This document shows, piece after piece, positions 1-11,570 of a stretch of DNA of 64,000 nt. This DNA comes from Cordia subcordata. Lineage: Eukaryota > Streptophyta > Magnoliopsida > Boraginales > Cordiaceae. A model generated the notes under the pieces. It saw nothing but the letters and a program-made list of their open reading frames with translations, was not told where the DNA came from and ran no database searches. The position numbers and the translations under genes were made by a program. The number at the start of each line of letters is the position of its first letter. The stretch's first letter is position 1. The stretch lies in the NCBI GenBank assembly GCA_028554755.1, contig JAPTOF010000011.1, positions 4,988,501-5,052,500 on the forward strand, read 5' to 3'.

Positions 1-1117
1 CTAGAATTGGCCCTTGTAATAAAAGATTGAAGGGTTTTTCTTCTGATTTGAGCAAGGGTTTGAAGGGTGGTTTCTTATTCATTTTCTTATTCTTGTAAAA
101 TATGCTTTATATTTGAGTTAGATCTAAGGTTAATTGATATTGTATATTAGATTAGGGCTATGAATAAAGGATTTATGTACATCTTTGGCTCTTAAAACAT
201 GCTTGTTTACATAGATCTATGGCATGATTCATTATGTCTATGTATTGAGAATCATGTCTATGTGTTTGCTAAAATGCCCAAGTGAATATGCATGTGCTAT
301 TTGTGTGTTAAGTGTTTACATCTTGCTTCCGTGATGTTGATTGATGCTTTTTCATCCATGTTTGAGCTAGTTGAGTTTCCTTCAGCTTTAAACCCAGTTA
401 ATAAGCTTCAGACTTAGTTTAATCGACCTTAGATGGACTAGGTCTTGGCTTTAAACTAAGCCAATGGTTTTGACACTAGGGTAAATTCAGTCAACACCAC
501 CTGGAACTTAATTAACTAAGCCCTAAAACTCTAGGTCATAAGAATCACACTATACTCTAGGAGTCGATGCCTAGGGATAGACTCACACTAAGTCCTAGTA
601 AATAAGAAGATTAGTTGATGAGGCCTGGCAAGAGAACTAAGTTAATTAAGCCCGAAAACTATAATTGGCTTGGAGAATCCTATGCTACTAAGAGTTGACA
701 CTTAGGGATAGGTGTCTACCTGTAATTGGGAGAAAATAAGGTTAATTAACTAAGGCCCTTAATAGAGTAATCAAGCCATAGATAGACCGAATCATTGTCA
801 TAGCCTGAGCCTAGTTGCAACACAATCACCTTAGGTCCCTTTCTACCTTGTAGAACTTTCTTTAGCTTGGCACCTATAGTTCTACTATTAGATTAGTCTA
901 GCTTAGCTTTATTTTTTGTTGTTCTAAGCTCTCTTCTATTCTAAAGAAAGCACCCTTATTCATATAGCTACTCTCTAGCACACGAGCACATAGAGACTGA
1001 GCATAATTTGCCTTCCTGTGGAAGAATGACCCCGTGCTTGCATGTTTCACTACAAATGACTTGTGCCCTTGCAGGTATTTCACTTGGTGCGATTTGACCC
1101 TAATTTTTTCCATACCA
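1..1117 (+). repeat. Degenerate Ty3-type LTR fragment (R/U5 part), cut by window edge
   Basis: Bases 360-760 align with the reverse complement of about 20,940-21,215, sharing phrases such as TTTAATCGACCTTAGA and GGCTTTAAA, and 130-300 shares the 'tctatgtgtttg-taaaatgcc' block of 20,180-20,205. It is therefore an old copy of the LTR family that builds the composite at 19.2-24.9 kb. The end near 1,117 resembles the U5 end of that family (CCTGTGG...CCTTGCAGG...ACCAAGTTT) followed by an unrecognisable primer site. Its start lies left of the window. No coding potential seen. Confidence 0.6.
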
Positions 1118-1480
1118 AGTTTCCATCAGTTATCTATCTATTCTATTGCATAAATGCATTTGTAATTGGTCTTCTTGAATTTTGGAACTTGGTGCATGGG
1201 AATATTTAATTACAGGGCACCCTATTTGTGCTTTAACATTATCGATGTCATTTGTGAGAAATTGGATCCGAAGAAGACACCAAGAATTTGGGATTTGATT
1301 TGTTGTCAGTAAATTTTGAACTTATACAAATCATGCATTGGAATTTTAATTTCAATATATATTGCTTACACCTCGGTTTAGAAGTCCAATATGAATTTTT
1401 CACGTAATCAAAATAGATTGTCAGGTTATGATAGAATTTTGTTTTTTTTTTCCCCAAAACAGTGTTGGTAGACAGCCATG
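1118..1480. other. Non-coding stretch without recognisable features
   Basis: AT-rich sequence between the LTR fragment and the Ty3 element. It may be decayed internal sequence of the element whose LTR lies to its left, but I see no domain, repeat or RNA gene. Confidence 0.5.
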
Positions 1481-1485
1481 ATTTC
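1481..1485 (+). repeat. Target site duplication, left copy (ATTTC)
   Basis: ATTTC directly precedes the 5' LTR that starts TGATAAG; the identical ATTTC follows the 3' LTR at 11,566-11,570. Five base pairs is the normal duplication length for Ty3-type integrases. Confidence 0.85.
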
Positions 1486-2503
1486 TGATAAGTCCTAAAA
1501 GAGTCTCTAATTTATAGTTAAATGCAATTGATTTTGGAATGGGATGCTCCTTCATTCAATGATTTTAATGTATTTTTGCATGATTGCACTTGGAAAAAGG
1601 AGATGGATGCATTGTGCATGGATAAAGAGGCTTTTTGGACATGTTTATAGCAACTAAAATTGACTCTGCCACTTTGGAAAATGCTAAGAAATCGCTACGG
1701 GGGATTTTTCGAGTTTGACCAAGATTAAAGATAATTTTCGAACATTTTTGGAAGAAAAATTTCATTGAAGACTTGCCATGTTTGAGAAAGGAAGAAGATT
1801 AACTTTGGAAAACTTTTTATTTCGTTAAAAAATTGTAATTAAGAATTTTACCTTTTTATTTTTCCCTTAGCTTTTAAAAGTTTCCTTATTTGAAAAAGAG
1901 ACTAGTTAGGGTTTTTCTTACATATATTTCCTATGTACGTTTCTTAGGCAGATTCAGACAATATTTCAAAAATTTCAGCAGGTTATTTTCATCTCTTAGG
2001 AGCCATCTTGAAGACATGGAATTCTAATTTTCTCTTATAGCTAAGGGTTAATCAAGATTTCAGTTCTTCAATTCCGTGAGATCTAATTGTTTTATTCTTT
2101 TCATGTTATTTTGATATTTGCATATTTACTATTTTAAGAATTAATATTGTTGTGTGATTATTTAATTTTGCGTGCAGTTATTCAATTGCATGACAATAGG
2201 TAGCCAATTAGATTAATTTAATTAATCTAAAATTAGTGGTAACCAGGTTTCCTGTTAATTACGCAATATAAATGATCGATTACTACGAGAGTGTCGACTT
2301 TTAGAATTAGGTCTTATTTTACTTTTTCGTGCAAAAATTCTCCATTTTCTTGATTGTAACTTATTTGATTAATCTACTAGTGTATTTGGCAAATCCTAAT
2401 TCCCCAATGCTTGTGGATTCGACCATTTTCTCGCCACATACTATAATTAAATTCGTGAGGTAAGAAATTGGAATTTTATTTTTGGTGGTTTTAACACCCA
2501 TCA
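1486..2503 (+). repeat. 5' LTR of the Ty3 element (1,018 bp)
   Basis: Starts TGATAAGTCCTAAAAG and ends ACACCCATCA. It aligns with 10,157-11,565 over both ends, but lacks about 390 bp that the 3' LTR has between roughly 10,985 and 11,370. Confidence 0.88.
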
Positions 2504-2508
2504 AATTT

Positions 2509-2526
2509 TCACGTCATTGCCAGAGA
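2509..2526 (+). other. Primer binding site (tRNA-Asp type, decayed)
   Basis: TCACGTCATTGCCAGAGA lies five bases after the 5' LTR. It matches 12 of 18 bases of the usual plant tRNA-Asp primer site TGGCGCCGTTGCCGGGGA. Five of the six differences are G-to-A or C-to-T, as expected from cytosine methylation and deamination. Confidence 0.7.
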
Positions 2527-2818
2527 TTAGTGTTGAAATTTTTGCTCTTTTATGACCAGGTTAGATCGTACAACTAAATTGCAATTTGACCCCAAAATTG
2601 AAAAAACTGCAAATAACTTGAAAAAAGAAAGCAAAATTGAGGAAACAACTCCAAAAGCAAGCAGAAGCTTTACAAGTGCAATACGAAATGTCGAGTGAAT
2701 CTAAGAATGAGGAGATGGTTGGAAACAGCCAGACATTGCGTGAATTGGTAGCTGCCCCCTTGAATTAGCAGCTCCTGTGCATCATGTATCCTACATTGAA
2801 TGCGGCTTTTGAACTAAA

Positions 2819-3526
2819 ATGGGTCTAGTGAACCTTTTACCCACCTTCTGCGGATTGGAGAACGAGGATCCATGCAAGCATTTGAAGGAGTTTGACGTAG
2901 TTTTTTCCAGCATAAAGCCCCAAGGCCTGACGGAAGATCAAATTAAATTAAGGGTGTCCTCATTTTCGTTAACAGATACGACAAAAGAATGGCTATTCTA
3001 CCTTCCATCCGGCTTTATGACTACATGGGATGCAATGGCAAGAGCTTTTCTTGACAAATTCTTTCCTGCTTCAAGGGCCGTGGTAATTAGAAAAGAAATT
3101 TGTGCCATCAAGTAGAAGGATTCAATATTGCTCTATGATTATTAGGAGAGATTTAAGAGACTTTGTGTGAGTTGTCCTCAACATGGGATTTCAAGCCAAT
3201 CTCTCATTCAATACTTCTATGAAAGGCTGCTCTCAATAGAAAGAAAAATGATGGAAGCTGCAAGCGGTGGCACCATTGTTGACAAAACACCACAACAAGC
3301 TAGAGACTTGATTTTCATCATGGCTACAAACTCACAACTATTTGGAAATAAACAAAAACCTTCACGAAGAGTAAATGAGGTAAATATTTCCTCTATTGAT
3401 TCAAAATTGACTCAACTAATTGCTCTTGTTCAATGTTTGGTTGCAGGTGGTAATGTTGCAATTCAAAAAGTTTGTAGAATTTGTGCTAAGGCGGGACACC
3501 TAACCGATATATGTCCTACGGTATAA
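2819..3526 (+). pseudogene. gag polyprotein remnant of the Ty3 element
   Basis: Two open pieces of the capsid-like gag region (Retrotrans_gag family), 2,819-3,112 and 3,167-3,526, are separated by stop codons at 3,113 and near 3,144. The first piece has the LLPTFCGLENEDPCKHLKEF start typical of Athila/Tat gag; the second carries the IQYFYERL segment and ends with a CCHC zinc knuckle (CRICAKAGHLTDIC) for RNA binding. Reading through the stops gives one continuous domain, so a few substitutions killed a single gene. Bases 3,527-4,330 continue as decayed gag/spacer with a further knuckle-free, Lys/Glu-rich stretch. Confidence 0.85.
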
Positions 3527-4349
3527 GAGAAGGATCCCTAACAAGCCAATGCCGTTGGAGGATTTCCTAGTCCATCACAATAGAGATATGATCCTTTTTC
3601 GAATACATACTACCCTGGTCAGTGGGACCATCCAAACTCGAGCTATGGAGCGAGCTCACAAAATTATAATCTGCCCAATTCATAGCAGTTCTAGTCGCGA
3701 CTAGCCCCACCATAGTAGCCTACACCTCAAAATTCAGGTTCTTCTCTTGAGGATATTGTGAAATCTCTTGCTTTTAATGCTCAAGAATTTCTACAGGATA
3801 CAAAGGCAAGCATTAAGAACTTGGAGAATCACATTAGCGAATTAGCCACCTCTGTTAGCCTATTAGAGTCCCAGGGTAAGCTACCATCTCAAATGATCGA
3901 AGCAATACGCAAGTGCTATAATGTTACAAAGTAGAAAGGAGCTATAGGACAGCCATTGTCAAACTAGGCGTGGGCACGCAAAGTCGACAGCACCTGAAAC
4001 AGAGAAAGAAATTGAAAAAAAGATGCAGAACGCGACAAAAAAATGCTAAACAGTGATGAAACAAAGCCTAAAAATGGTGTGGAGCTGGTGGTTAAACCTC
4101 TTTTCCCCGAGAGATTCGCAAAGTCTAAAAAAGAGAAGGAAAAGAAGAAGATTTTTAGCTTTTTCACAAAGTTGAGGTAAATATTCCCTTACTTGATACA
4201 ATTAGGCAACTACCTCGAATTGCAAAGTTTTTGAAAGAATTGTATGCTGTTAAAAAAAAAAATCTTGTAGGGAATGAAAAGATAATATGGGAGAGAACAT
4301 TTTTATCATGCTTAAAAAGAGATTCCACCAAAGTGCAAAGATCCAGGTA

Positions 4350-4928
4350 TGTTTGCTATTTCTTATCAAATAGGTTCTCTAGGTATTAAGAAAGCTATGT
4401 GTGATTTAGGAGCATCTATTAATGTCATGTCTAAGTCCATTTGCTCTGTCCATTTACTCCACTTTGAATGAGGGGCCCTTGAAAGTAGGACCATTGAAAG
4501 AAATGGGAGTTGTTATTTAATTAGTCGATAGGTCCTTGGTTTATCATGAAGATACCTTAGAAGATGTTTTTGTGCAAGTAGGTAAGTTGGTCTTCCCGGT
4601 TGATTTTTATGTGCTTGATAAGGAAGAAGGTTCGTCTTCCAAGTCTTGTGAAATCTTGCTAGGAAGGCTTTTTCTTAACACTGCTAGAGCAAAAATTGAT
4701 ATTCATGATGAAACTTTGACTTTGGAATTTAATGGTGAGGTAATTAAATTCAATGTTTATGATGCCATGAAATACCCTAGCGATGTCTCTTATGTGTTTG
4801 GTTTGGAAGCCTATGATCCACTATTTGAGAACTTGCATGAATTATGGGATCATGAGTTTCTTGAATTGTTTGAATCTAATAAGTTGAGTTTAGTTATTTG
4901 CAAAAGTTTCACTCTTGCAAGATTGTAG
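4350..4928 (+). pseudogene. Aspartic protease region remnant of the Ty3 element
   Basis: The catalytic-type motif CDLGASINV is encoded near 4,399-4,425 (Asp-Leu-Gly-Ala-Ser; retropepsin usually D-T/S-G, DLGAS in Athila/Tat). After a frameshift the open piece 4,536-4,928 encodes the flap and C-terminal part, including ILLGRLFLNTARAKID, which matches the conserved ILGRPFL segment of plant Ty3 proteases. Frame breaks mean no enzyme can be made. Confidence 0.78.
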
Positions 4929-5239
4929 GAAATTGAGATGAATTTTTCCATGAATGGTGAATTGCTTGAGATGGTCAATGTTTTGGAAGAACAAAAACCT
5001 TAGAGGTATGGCTCATCCTCTTTTGAGCTCCCGACATCTCACACAGAGCTTCTTTCTTCTATGTTACAGGCCTTACAATTGGAAGTGAAGCAATTACCTA
5101 ATCATCTCAAGTATGCATACTTGGGAGAAAAGGAAACGATTTTGGTCATTAGTTCTAATAAGCTTAGTACATTGAAGGAAGAAAAGTTGATGGGGTCTTG
5201 ACGGAGTTCAAGGAAGCCATTGGATGGACCATTGCTAAT

Positions 5240-6600
5240 ATCAAGGGTTAAGCCCTTCCACATGCATGCACAGAATCTTGCTGGATGATGAAACTAAAAC
5301 ATGTAGGGAGGCTCAGCGTCGACTCAATCTACCAATGATGGAGCTAGTAAAGAAAGAAATTTTGAAACTTTTTGATACAAGTATGATCTATCCAATTTCT
5401 TACAACAAATGGGTAAGTCTCGTTCAAGTTGTTATAAAGAAAGCAGGTATTATTGTTATTGAGAATATCTAAGGAGAGTTGATGCCTACTCGTGTTCAAA
5501 ATAGATGGAGAGTATGTATAAATTACAAGAAATTGAATGTTGCAACCAGAAAAGATCACTTGCCCCTCCCCTTCATTAATCAAATGCTTGAAAGGTTAGT
5601 AAGTAAAACTCGTTACTGTTGTCTTGATGGGTATTCAGGTTTTCACCAAATTTCACTTGCACCAAAAGATCAAGAAAAAACAACTTTTACTTGCCTCTTT
5701 GGTACATTCACATATAGAAGAATGCCATTTGGATTGTGCAACGCCCCCGCCATCTTTCAAAGGTGTATGGTAAGTATTTTTTTCTGAATATGTGGAGAAT
5801 GTCATTGAGGTTTTCATGGATGACTTCACAATATATAGTGAGTCTTTTGATAAGTGTTTGCACAATTTAGCCCTAGTATTAAAAAGGTGTCTCAAATCAA
5901 ATCTGGCTTTGAATTATGAAAAATGCCACTTTATGGGAGATCAAGTTTTGATTTTAGGTCATACAGTCTCTTCAAAAGGTCTAGAGGTGGATAAAACGAA
6001 AATAGATGTCATAAAATCCCTGCCTTACCTCGCAAATATGTGGGAAGTTTGTGCATTTCTTGGACATGCATGTTCTTATAGGCGTTTTATCAAAGATTTT
6101 GCAAACGTTTCGCAACCACTATGTAAGCTTCTTCAAAAGGATTCCGTTTTTGAATTTAATGAAAGTGCAAGAAAGCTTTTGACAAGTTGAAGGAAAAGTT
6201 GATTCAGCCCCTGTTATTCAACCCCATCACTGGGATCTTTCTTTGAAATCATGTGCGATGCGGTGATCAGGCGATTGGAGCTGTTCTACGCCAACGAGTT
6301 GGACAAGATCCTTACATCATATCCTATGCTTCTAGGACATTGGACAAGGCCTAAAGCAACTATTCTATCATAGAAAAGGAGCTTTTGGTAATTGTTTTTA
6401 CTTGAGAAAATTTTCGCTCATATCTACTTGGAATTAAAGTGATTGTTTGTTCTGATCATGCAGCATTATCGTACCTATTGGCAAAGAAGGATGCAAAGCT
6501 AAGGCTTATTTGATGGGTACTTCTTATGCAAGAATTCGACTTAGAGATTTGGGACAAAAAGAGATTAGAAAATCTATTTGCTGATCACCTTAGTTAGCCA
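5240..6600 (+). pseudogene. Reverse transcriptase and RNase H remnant of the Ty3 element
   Basis: RT is spread over three overlapping open pieces (5,266-5,472; 5,479-5,787; 5,792-6,190). Visible motifs are the N-terminal HRILL...EAQRRLN, the NYKKLN and LDGYSGFHQI palm segments (first catalytic Asp), YRRMPFGLCNAPAIFQRCM, and the active-site box FMDD (5,816-5,827), followed by GH..S.KGLEVD and FLGHACSYRRFI of the connection. RNase H follows with EIMCDA and SDHAALSYLL fragments and several stops (6,185-6,600). In a live element this makes cDNA from element RNA and removes the RNA strand. Confidence 0.88.
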
Positions 6601-6789
6601 CCCATGAGCGAGGAACCAGCTCCTCTCAAGGACATTTTTCCAAATAAATATCTTTTTGTTGTTCAAAATAACTCCCCTTCGTTTACCAATATTGTCAATT
6701 TCTTGGTCACTGGTTCTTTGGCATCCGAGTTGTCGAAGAATGAAAAAGATAAAATTAAAAGGGATGCTAGGTACTATGTGTGAGATGAT

Positions 6790-7930
6790 CCTTATTTATG
6801 GAAATATTGCATTGATCAGGTTATTAGAATGTGTGTTACTGAATCAGAAATTCTATCCATCTTGAGATTTTGTCACACATGCATATGGCGGCAATTTTGG
6901 TCCAAAGAGAACGGCACGTAAAATTCTCAAATGTGGACTGTATTGCTACAACTTATTTCGTGATTCCTATGAGTTTTGCAAAAGATGTACTAACTGTCAA
7001 AGAACTGATAGTTTAGGGCATAGGGATCAAATGCCTTTGAATTCTATTCTTGTGTGTGAAATCTTTGATGTGTGGGGATTGGATTTCATGGGATTGTTTC
7101 CCTCTTCCTTGGGCTATACGTATATCATTCTTGCAATTGATTATGTGTCTAAATGGATAGAGGCAAAGCCTACACGTACTGATGATGTTAAAGTGGTTGT
7201 GGATTTTGTGAAGTCATGTATTTGTAATAGGTATGGAGTCCCACGAGCCGTCATCAGTGATAGAGGGACACACTTTTGCAATAAAGTCTTTGGAGCACTC
7301 TTGAAGAGATATGCCGTCGTGCATTGGACCTCTGCGGCTTATCATTAGCAGACGAATAGACAAACCGAAGTGTCTAATCAAGAAATTAAATCCATTCTCA
7401 AAAATATAGTGAATCCAAATAGAAAGGATTGGAGTTTACAGTTAGATGATGCTCTTTGGGCTTATAGAACGGCTTAAAAGACACCGATAGGCATGTCGCC
7501 ATATCGGTTGGTGTTTAGGAAGCCATGCCACCCTCCAGTGGAATTAGAGCACAAGGCATATTGGGCGATCAAACAATATAACATGGAGTTGGAAAAGGCG
7601 GGGGAACATTGAAAATTGCAAATACAAAAGCTCAAGGAAATTCGAAACGAAGCATATGAAAGCTCAAGGATTTACAAGGAAAAGAAGAAAGCTTACCATG
7701 ATCAGAGAATATCAAGAAAGCAATTTCTCGTTGGAAAAAAAGTGTAACTTTACCAATCTAGATTAAAATTGTTTCTAGGTAAGCTTCGTTCTCGTTGGAT
7801 TGGTCCTTTTGTTGTCACTAAAGTTTTTGCGCATTGTGTAGTGGAAATTTGATGTTTAGAGACAAATAATGTGTCAAAGATGAATGGTCATTGTTTGAAG
7901 CCTTTCTATGATGAATTCCATATGCAAATG
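6790..7930 (+). pseudogene. Integrase remnant of the Ty3 element
   Basis: A zinc-binding HHCC domain (HTHAYGG...CKRCTNCQ) is encoded near 6,870-7,000, followed by the catalytic core: Asp in WGLDFMG (7,075-7,095), Asp in ISDRGTHF (7,250-7,275) and Glu in SNQEIKS (about 7,366-7,386), the D,D-E triad of retroviral-type integrases. The stretch APYH-like 'SAAYH' is followed by a stop instead of the usual Pro/Gln, and more stops occur near 7,478 and 7,610. A C-terminal part ([11 protein letters not shown]) is present to about 7,830. Confidence 0.87.
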
Positions 7931-10156
7931 GTGGAGGAATTGATGTTGGAAGCTATGAATCTCGTCCAAAAGGATGGAGATAGGTTTATTTTCCTCGTGT
8001 AGAGAGCCTGCCTAATAGTTGAACCTACAGAGGATGCACATGTCGCCTCAGCTTCTTACTTGGTAAGCCCATCCACTTCCACATCCCAAGCGATAGACGA
8101 AGCTCGGCTCGCTTGCATTGAAGCATCACTTGCTAATCAATCCAATAGGTTCGCCAAATTGAAACAATCATCTACGCGTGGGCACAACATTTGGGGTACC
8201 ATGGCCCCGATTCGGATGCTTGACAGCCATTCCACCACCTCCTTAACTTGTATTTCAGGGACGTCCTCAAATTTTTCTCTTTTCTTTCTCTTGTTTTTCT
8301 TTCTATCCCTATTTCTTGTTTTTGTGCTTTCTTTTGTCACTTTATTTAGTTTCCACATAGAAGACAATGTGTTTGCTAAGTGTGAGGGAGGATTGCTTCA
8401 TTTTTATTCGTTATTTTACGTATCTTTTATGCTTAAGTGTGTCCCCTATGTGATGACTAGTGTCTTGTCTGTTCATGTATTATGTAATGTGTATAAGTTG
8501 AAAAAAAATTATTTTTAGTGTTTGTTCTCTCTAGCCCTAGTTTGATTCTTTTTTTTTTTTTTTTAGCCAAGCTAGTAAAAAGTATTTTTACAGTGTTTTT
8601 GCCAAATCATTTTCTTCTTGCTCAACTTTCTTCTTGGTAAACTTGGCACTTCTCATGGCAAGAGTCTAATCCCCATGCTCGGGAAACTAGTTTTGGTTGC
8701 AATGGTAAGTTAGTACATGAAGTGAATCCATCCCCATTTTTTTTCCCTTGATAGTTACTTGAACACGCCGTACTTGAACCTCACTTAATCTTAACTTGAG
8801 CTTAAAAATGTGCATGTGCTTAAATTGGAGGCCAATACTTAGTTTAGGTTTAATGGGTACTTGCCTTGATTTATTTTTTGTGGTAAAATTATGAAAAATT
8901 GTATGTCTAGGAAAGTTATGTGGGGTTGAGGTCAATCCTGCAAAACTACTTGAAGTTAAATTATGAAAAAAGGGGGCATAGAAATGAAATCAAATAAGTG
9001 TCTTCTTACTCTGCTGGTATACGAAAAAAAAAGGACCATGAGTAGAGTTAAAAGCCACCTAAAATTGTGACCAATTGAGTGATCGGGGGCATTCATCACA
9101 AATGTTTGTCATCGTGTAAAAAGGTTAAGGGACATTCTAGGCAAGCCATGAAAGTTGTGTGTGAAATTGAAAAAAGGTAGTTGAAGTGATCCGGCTTCCG
9201 GCAGTTGGACCTAGGCACAAACTTGTTTTTTGAGGAAAATTGCACTTCGAGACAAGTGCTTTTGATCTCTCTTCTTTGCATTGACATAATCATGCTTGGC
9301 TTAAATATCTTATTTATGCTTTAAATAGTGCGAGGTTCATTTACATAGTGTTTCGGTGCTACCAAGGTAACTTGTATATGTGGTGGTTCTTGTTTTGACT
9401 TGCTAAAAAACTGGTCTACCTTTGTTTTCCTTTTCAAGTTTCTTTGAGTTGTGGTGGAGGTAATTTTGAAGGTTTGTGTGCCAATGTTTACCTTATGAGA
9501 AGGTTGAGCTATCTTGAAGTTAGTGGAATATTCTGATGGGATTCTTTTGGGAAAAAAAAAACCATGTGGTCGTATTTTTGCTTAAAAATGTTCACTTTTG
9601 GGGATTCTTTTACTAAAAGTTGGGTTTCTTCTTGAAAGTTTTTGGTTAAGTCAAGTCTTGTCATTTAAAAAATGCTGTGAAAGTTGAAAAGCTAATGCAA
9701 TTTCGTGATTAAAAGCGAAAGCCACGTAAGTTGGTTGAAAGTAGAAGAAAATTTTGTTTTTCAGTTTGAAAAGAATTGTTAACTTGCTTGTTTTTGCAAA
9801 TGCTTGAATTGGGTGAGGTTTAATACATTATGTTGAGAATTTGATTTGAATGAGTATGCTCTTGTGTTGAATGATGGTACGATAGATTGTAGTATGTTAG
9901 AGTTGTTGAATGAGTTGCGAAGTTAAAGTCTTGATTACATATATTTTGAATGTGTTCTGTACTTTAGATTCTTTGAAGCTAGCTATGTTCAAGAAAGTGC
10001 AAGGATATTGATCGCATGACTTGCATTATGTTTGGTTGTAGTTTGAGAGCTTGGCATCTTTGCAAAACTACATTCTTGGTCAGTATTGCATGTGAATTCC
10101 TTATTTTTAATTGTTTTCATGCTTGAGGGTAAGCATAGTTCAAGTGTAGGGCAATT
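7931..10156 (+). other. 3' internal region of the Ty3 element, no recognisable gene
   Basis: A 2.2 kb stretch between integrase and the 3' LTR. Athila-type elements may hold an envelope-like gene here. The longest open frame (8,060-8,518) shows a hydrophobic, Phe-rich middle but no recognisable envelope features, and the rest has no sizeable open frame. The segment just before the LTR (10,142-10,156, AAGTGTAGGGCAATT) sits where the polypurine tract should be and resembles the AGTGTGGGGGAATTTGATA junction of related elements. Confidence 0.6.
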
Positions 10157-11565
10157 TGATAAGTCTTAAATAAGTCTTTATTTTATAATTAAATGTACTT
10201 GATTTTGAAATGGGATGCTCCTTAATCGATGTTTTTAATGTATTTTTGCATGATTCTGCTTGGAAAAAGGAGATGGATGCATTATGCATGGATAAAGAGG
10301 TTTTTTGGACGTGTTTGTAGCAATTAAAGTTGACTCCACCACTTTAGAAAATCCTAAGAAATTGCTATGCGGGATTGACCGAGTTTGACCAAGATTGAAG
10401 ATATTTTTCTCAGCACTTTTGGAAGAAAATTTCATTGAAAACTTGCCATGTTTGAAAAAGGAAGGAGATTAACTTTGGAAGACTTTTTATTTCGTTAAAA
10501 AATTGTAATTAAGGATTTTACTGTTTTATTTTTCCCTTAACTTTTAAGAGTTTCCTTATTTGAAAAGGAGACTAATTAGGATTTTTCTTTCATATATTTC
10601 CTATGTATGTTTCTTAGGGGGATTCAGACAATGTTTTAGAAATTTCAGCAGGTTATTTTTCATCTCTTAGGCACCATCTTAAGGACATGGAATTCTATTT
10701 TTTTCTTCTAGCCAAGGGTTAATCAAAATTTTGGTTATTCAATTCTATGAGATCTAATTGTTTTATTCCTTTCATGCTATTTTGATATTTGCATATTTAC
10801 TATTTTAAGAATTAATATTGTTTTGCAATTGTTTAATTTTGCACATGGTCATTCAATTGCATGACAATAGGTAGCTAATTAGATTAATTTAATTAATCTA
10901 AGAATAGTGGTAACCAAGTTTCTTGTGTAACTACGCAATCTAAATGAGCGATTATCATGAGAGTGTTGACTTTTAAAACCGGATCTTTCTAGATTTTATT
11001 GTTGCCGTTAGACTCTGCGGGCATCTCTTAGGGTTAGAACGTCTAATACGTTAGACAATAGCGGGGAGAAATCGTCGGAATTTAAACCGTTATCAACACT
11101 GTAAGGAAATATGAGGTTCTTAGGCCGAATCAATAATTATACCTGATTTATCAAAAATCGTTGAAAGTGTCTTTGCATCAAGGATTGGATTTGTTGACCG
11201 AAATTGCGATTTTACCTTTGGCTAAATTTAATTTTCTTTGATTTCCCCTTTTTCCAACCTTGCTTGAACCCAGGATTACGTGTTTTAGTCATTTTTTTTA
11301 TTTACGTTTTTTTATTTTTCTGCCCAATTATGTGCCTATGCAGAGTGGCCTAGTGTGCTGGACAACTTTACTTATTTTGTTCTTTTGCATTAAAATCCCC
11401 CCCCTCCCCTTTTTATTGTAACTTATTTGATTAGTCTACAGGTGTATTTGGCAAATCCTAATCCCCTAATCCCTATAAATTCGGCCCTTTTTTCACCACG
11501 TATTCTAATTAAATTCGCAAGATAAGAAATTGGAATCTTATTTTTTGTGGTTTCGACGGCAATCA
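10157..11565 (+). repeat. 3' LTR of the Ty3 element (1,409 bp)
   Basis: Starts TGATAAGTCTTAAATAAG and ends GGCAATCA, followed by the target duplication ATTTC (11,566-11,570). It is about 390 bp longer than the 5' LTR because of extra sequence between about 10,985 and 11,370. Confidence 0.88.
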
Positions 11566-11570
11566 ATTTC
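11566..11570 (+). repeat. Target site duplication, right copy (ATTTC)
   Basis: Identical to 1,481-1,485 and directly abuts the CA end of the 3' LTR. Confidence 0.85.

Larger units (their letters stand above)
1486..11565 (+). mobile_element. Ty3/gypsy LTR retrotransposon, Athila/Tat-like, complete but inactive
   Basis: A whole element: two LTRs beginning TGATAAGTC and ending ATCA, perfect 5-bp target duplication, a tRNA-Asp-type primer site, and remnants of gag, protease, reverse transcriptase, RNase H and integrase in Ty3 order. The RT phrases (NYKKLNVATRKDHLPLP, YRRMPFGLCNAPA, FMDD) and the DLGAS protease motif fit the Athila/Tat branch. Every coding region is broken by stops and frameshifts. 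About 2.2 kb follow integrase before the 3' LTR; in Athila elements this zone can carry an envelope-like ORF, but none is recognisable. The two LTRs differ at many positions, so the insertion is old. Confidence 0.93.

Noticed and set aside
8060..8518. Possible envelope-like gene of the Athila-type element
   Set aside because: Right place and a hydrophobic stretch, but short, with a simple Phe/Leu-rich run and no signal peptide-transmembrane layout or similarity I can support.
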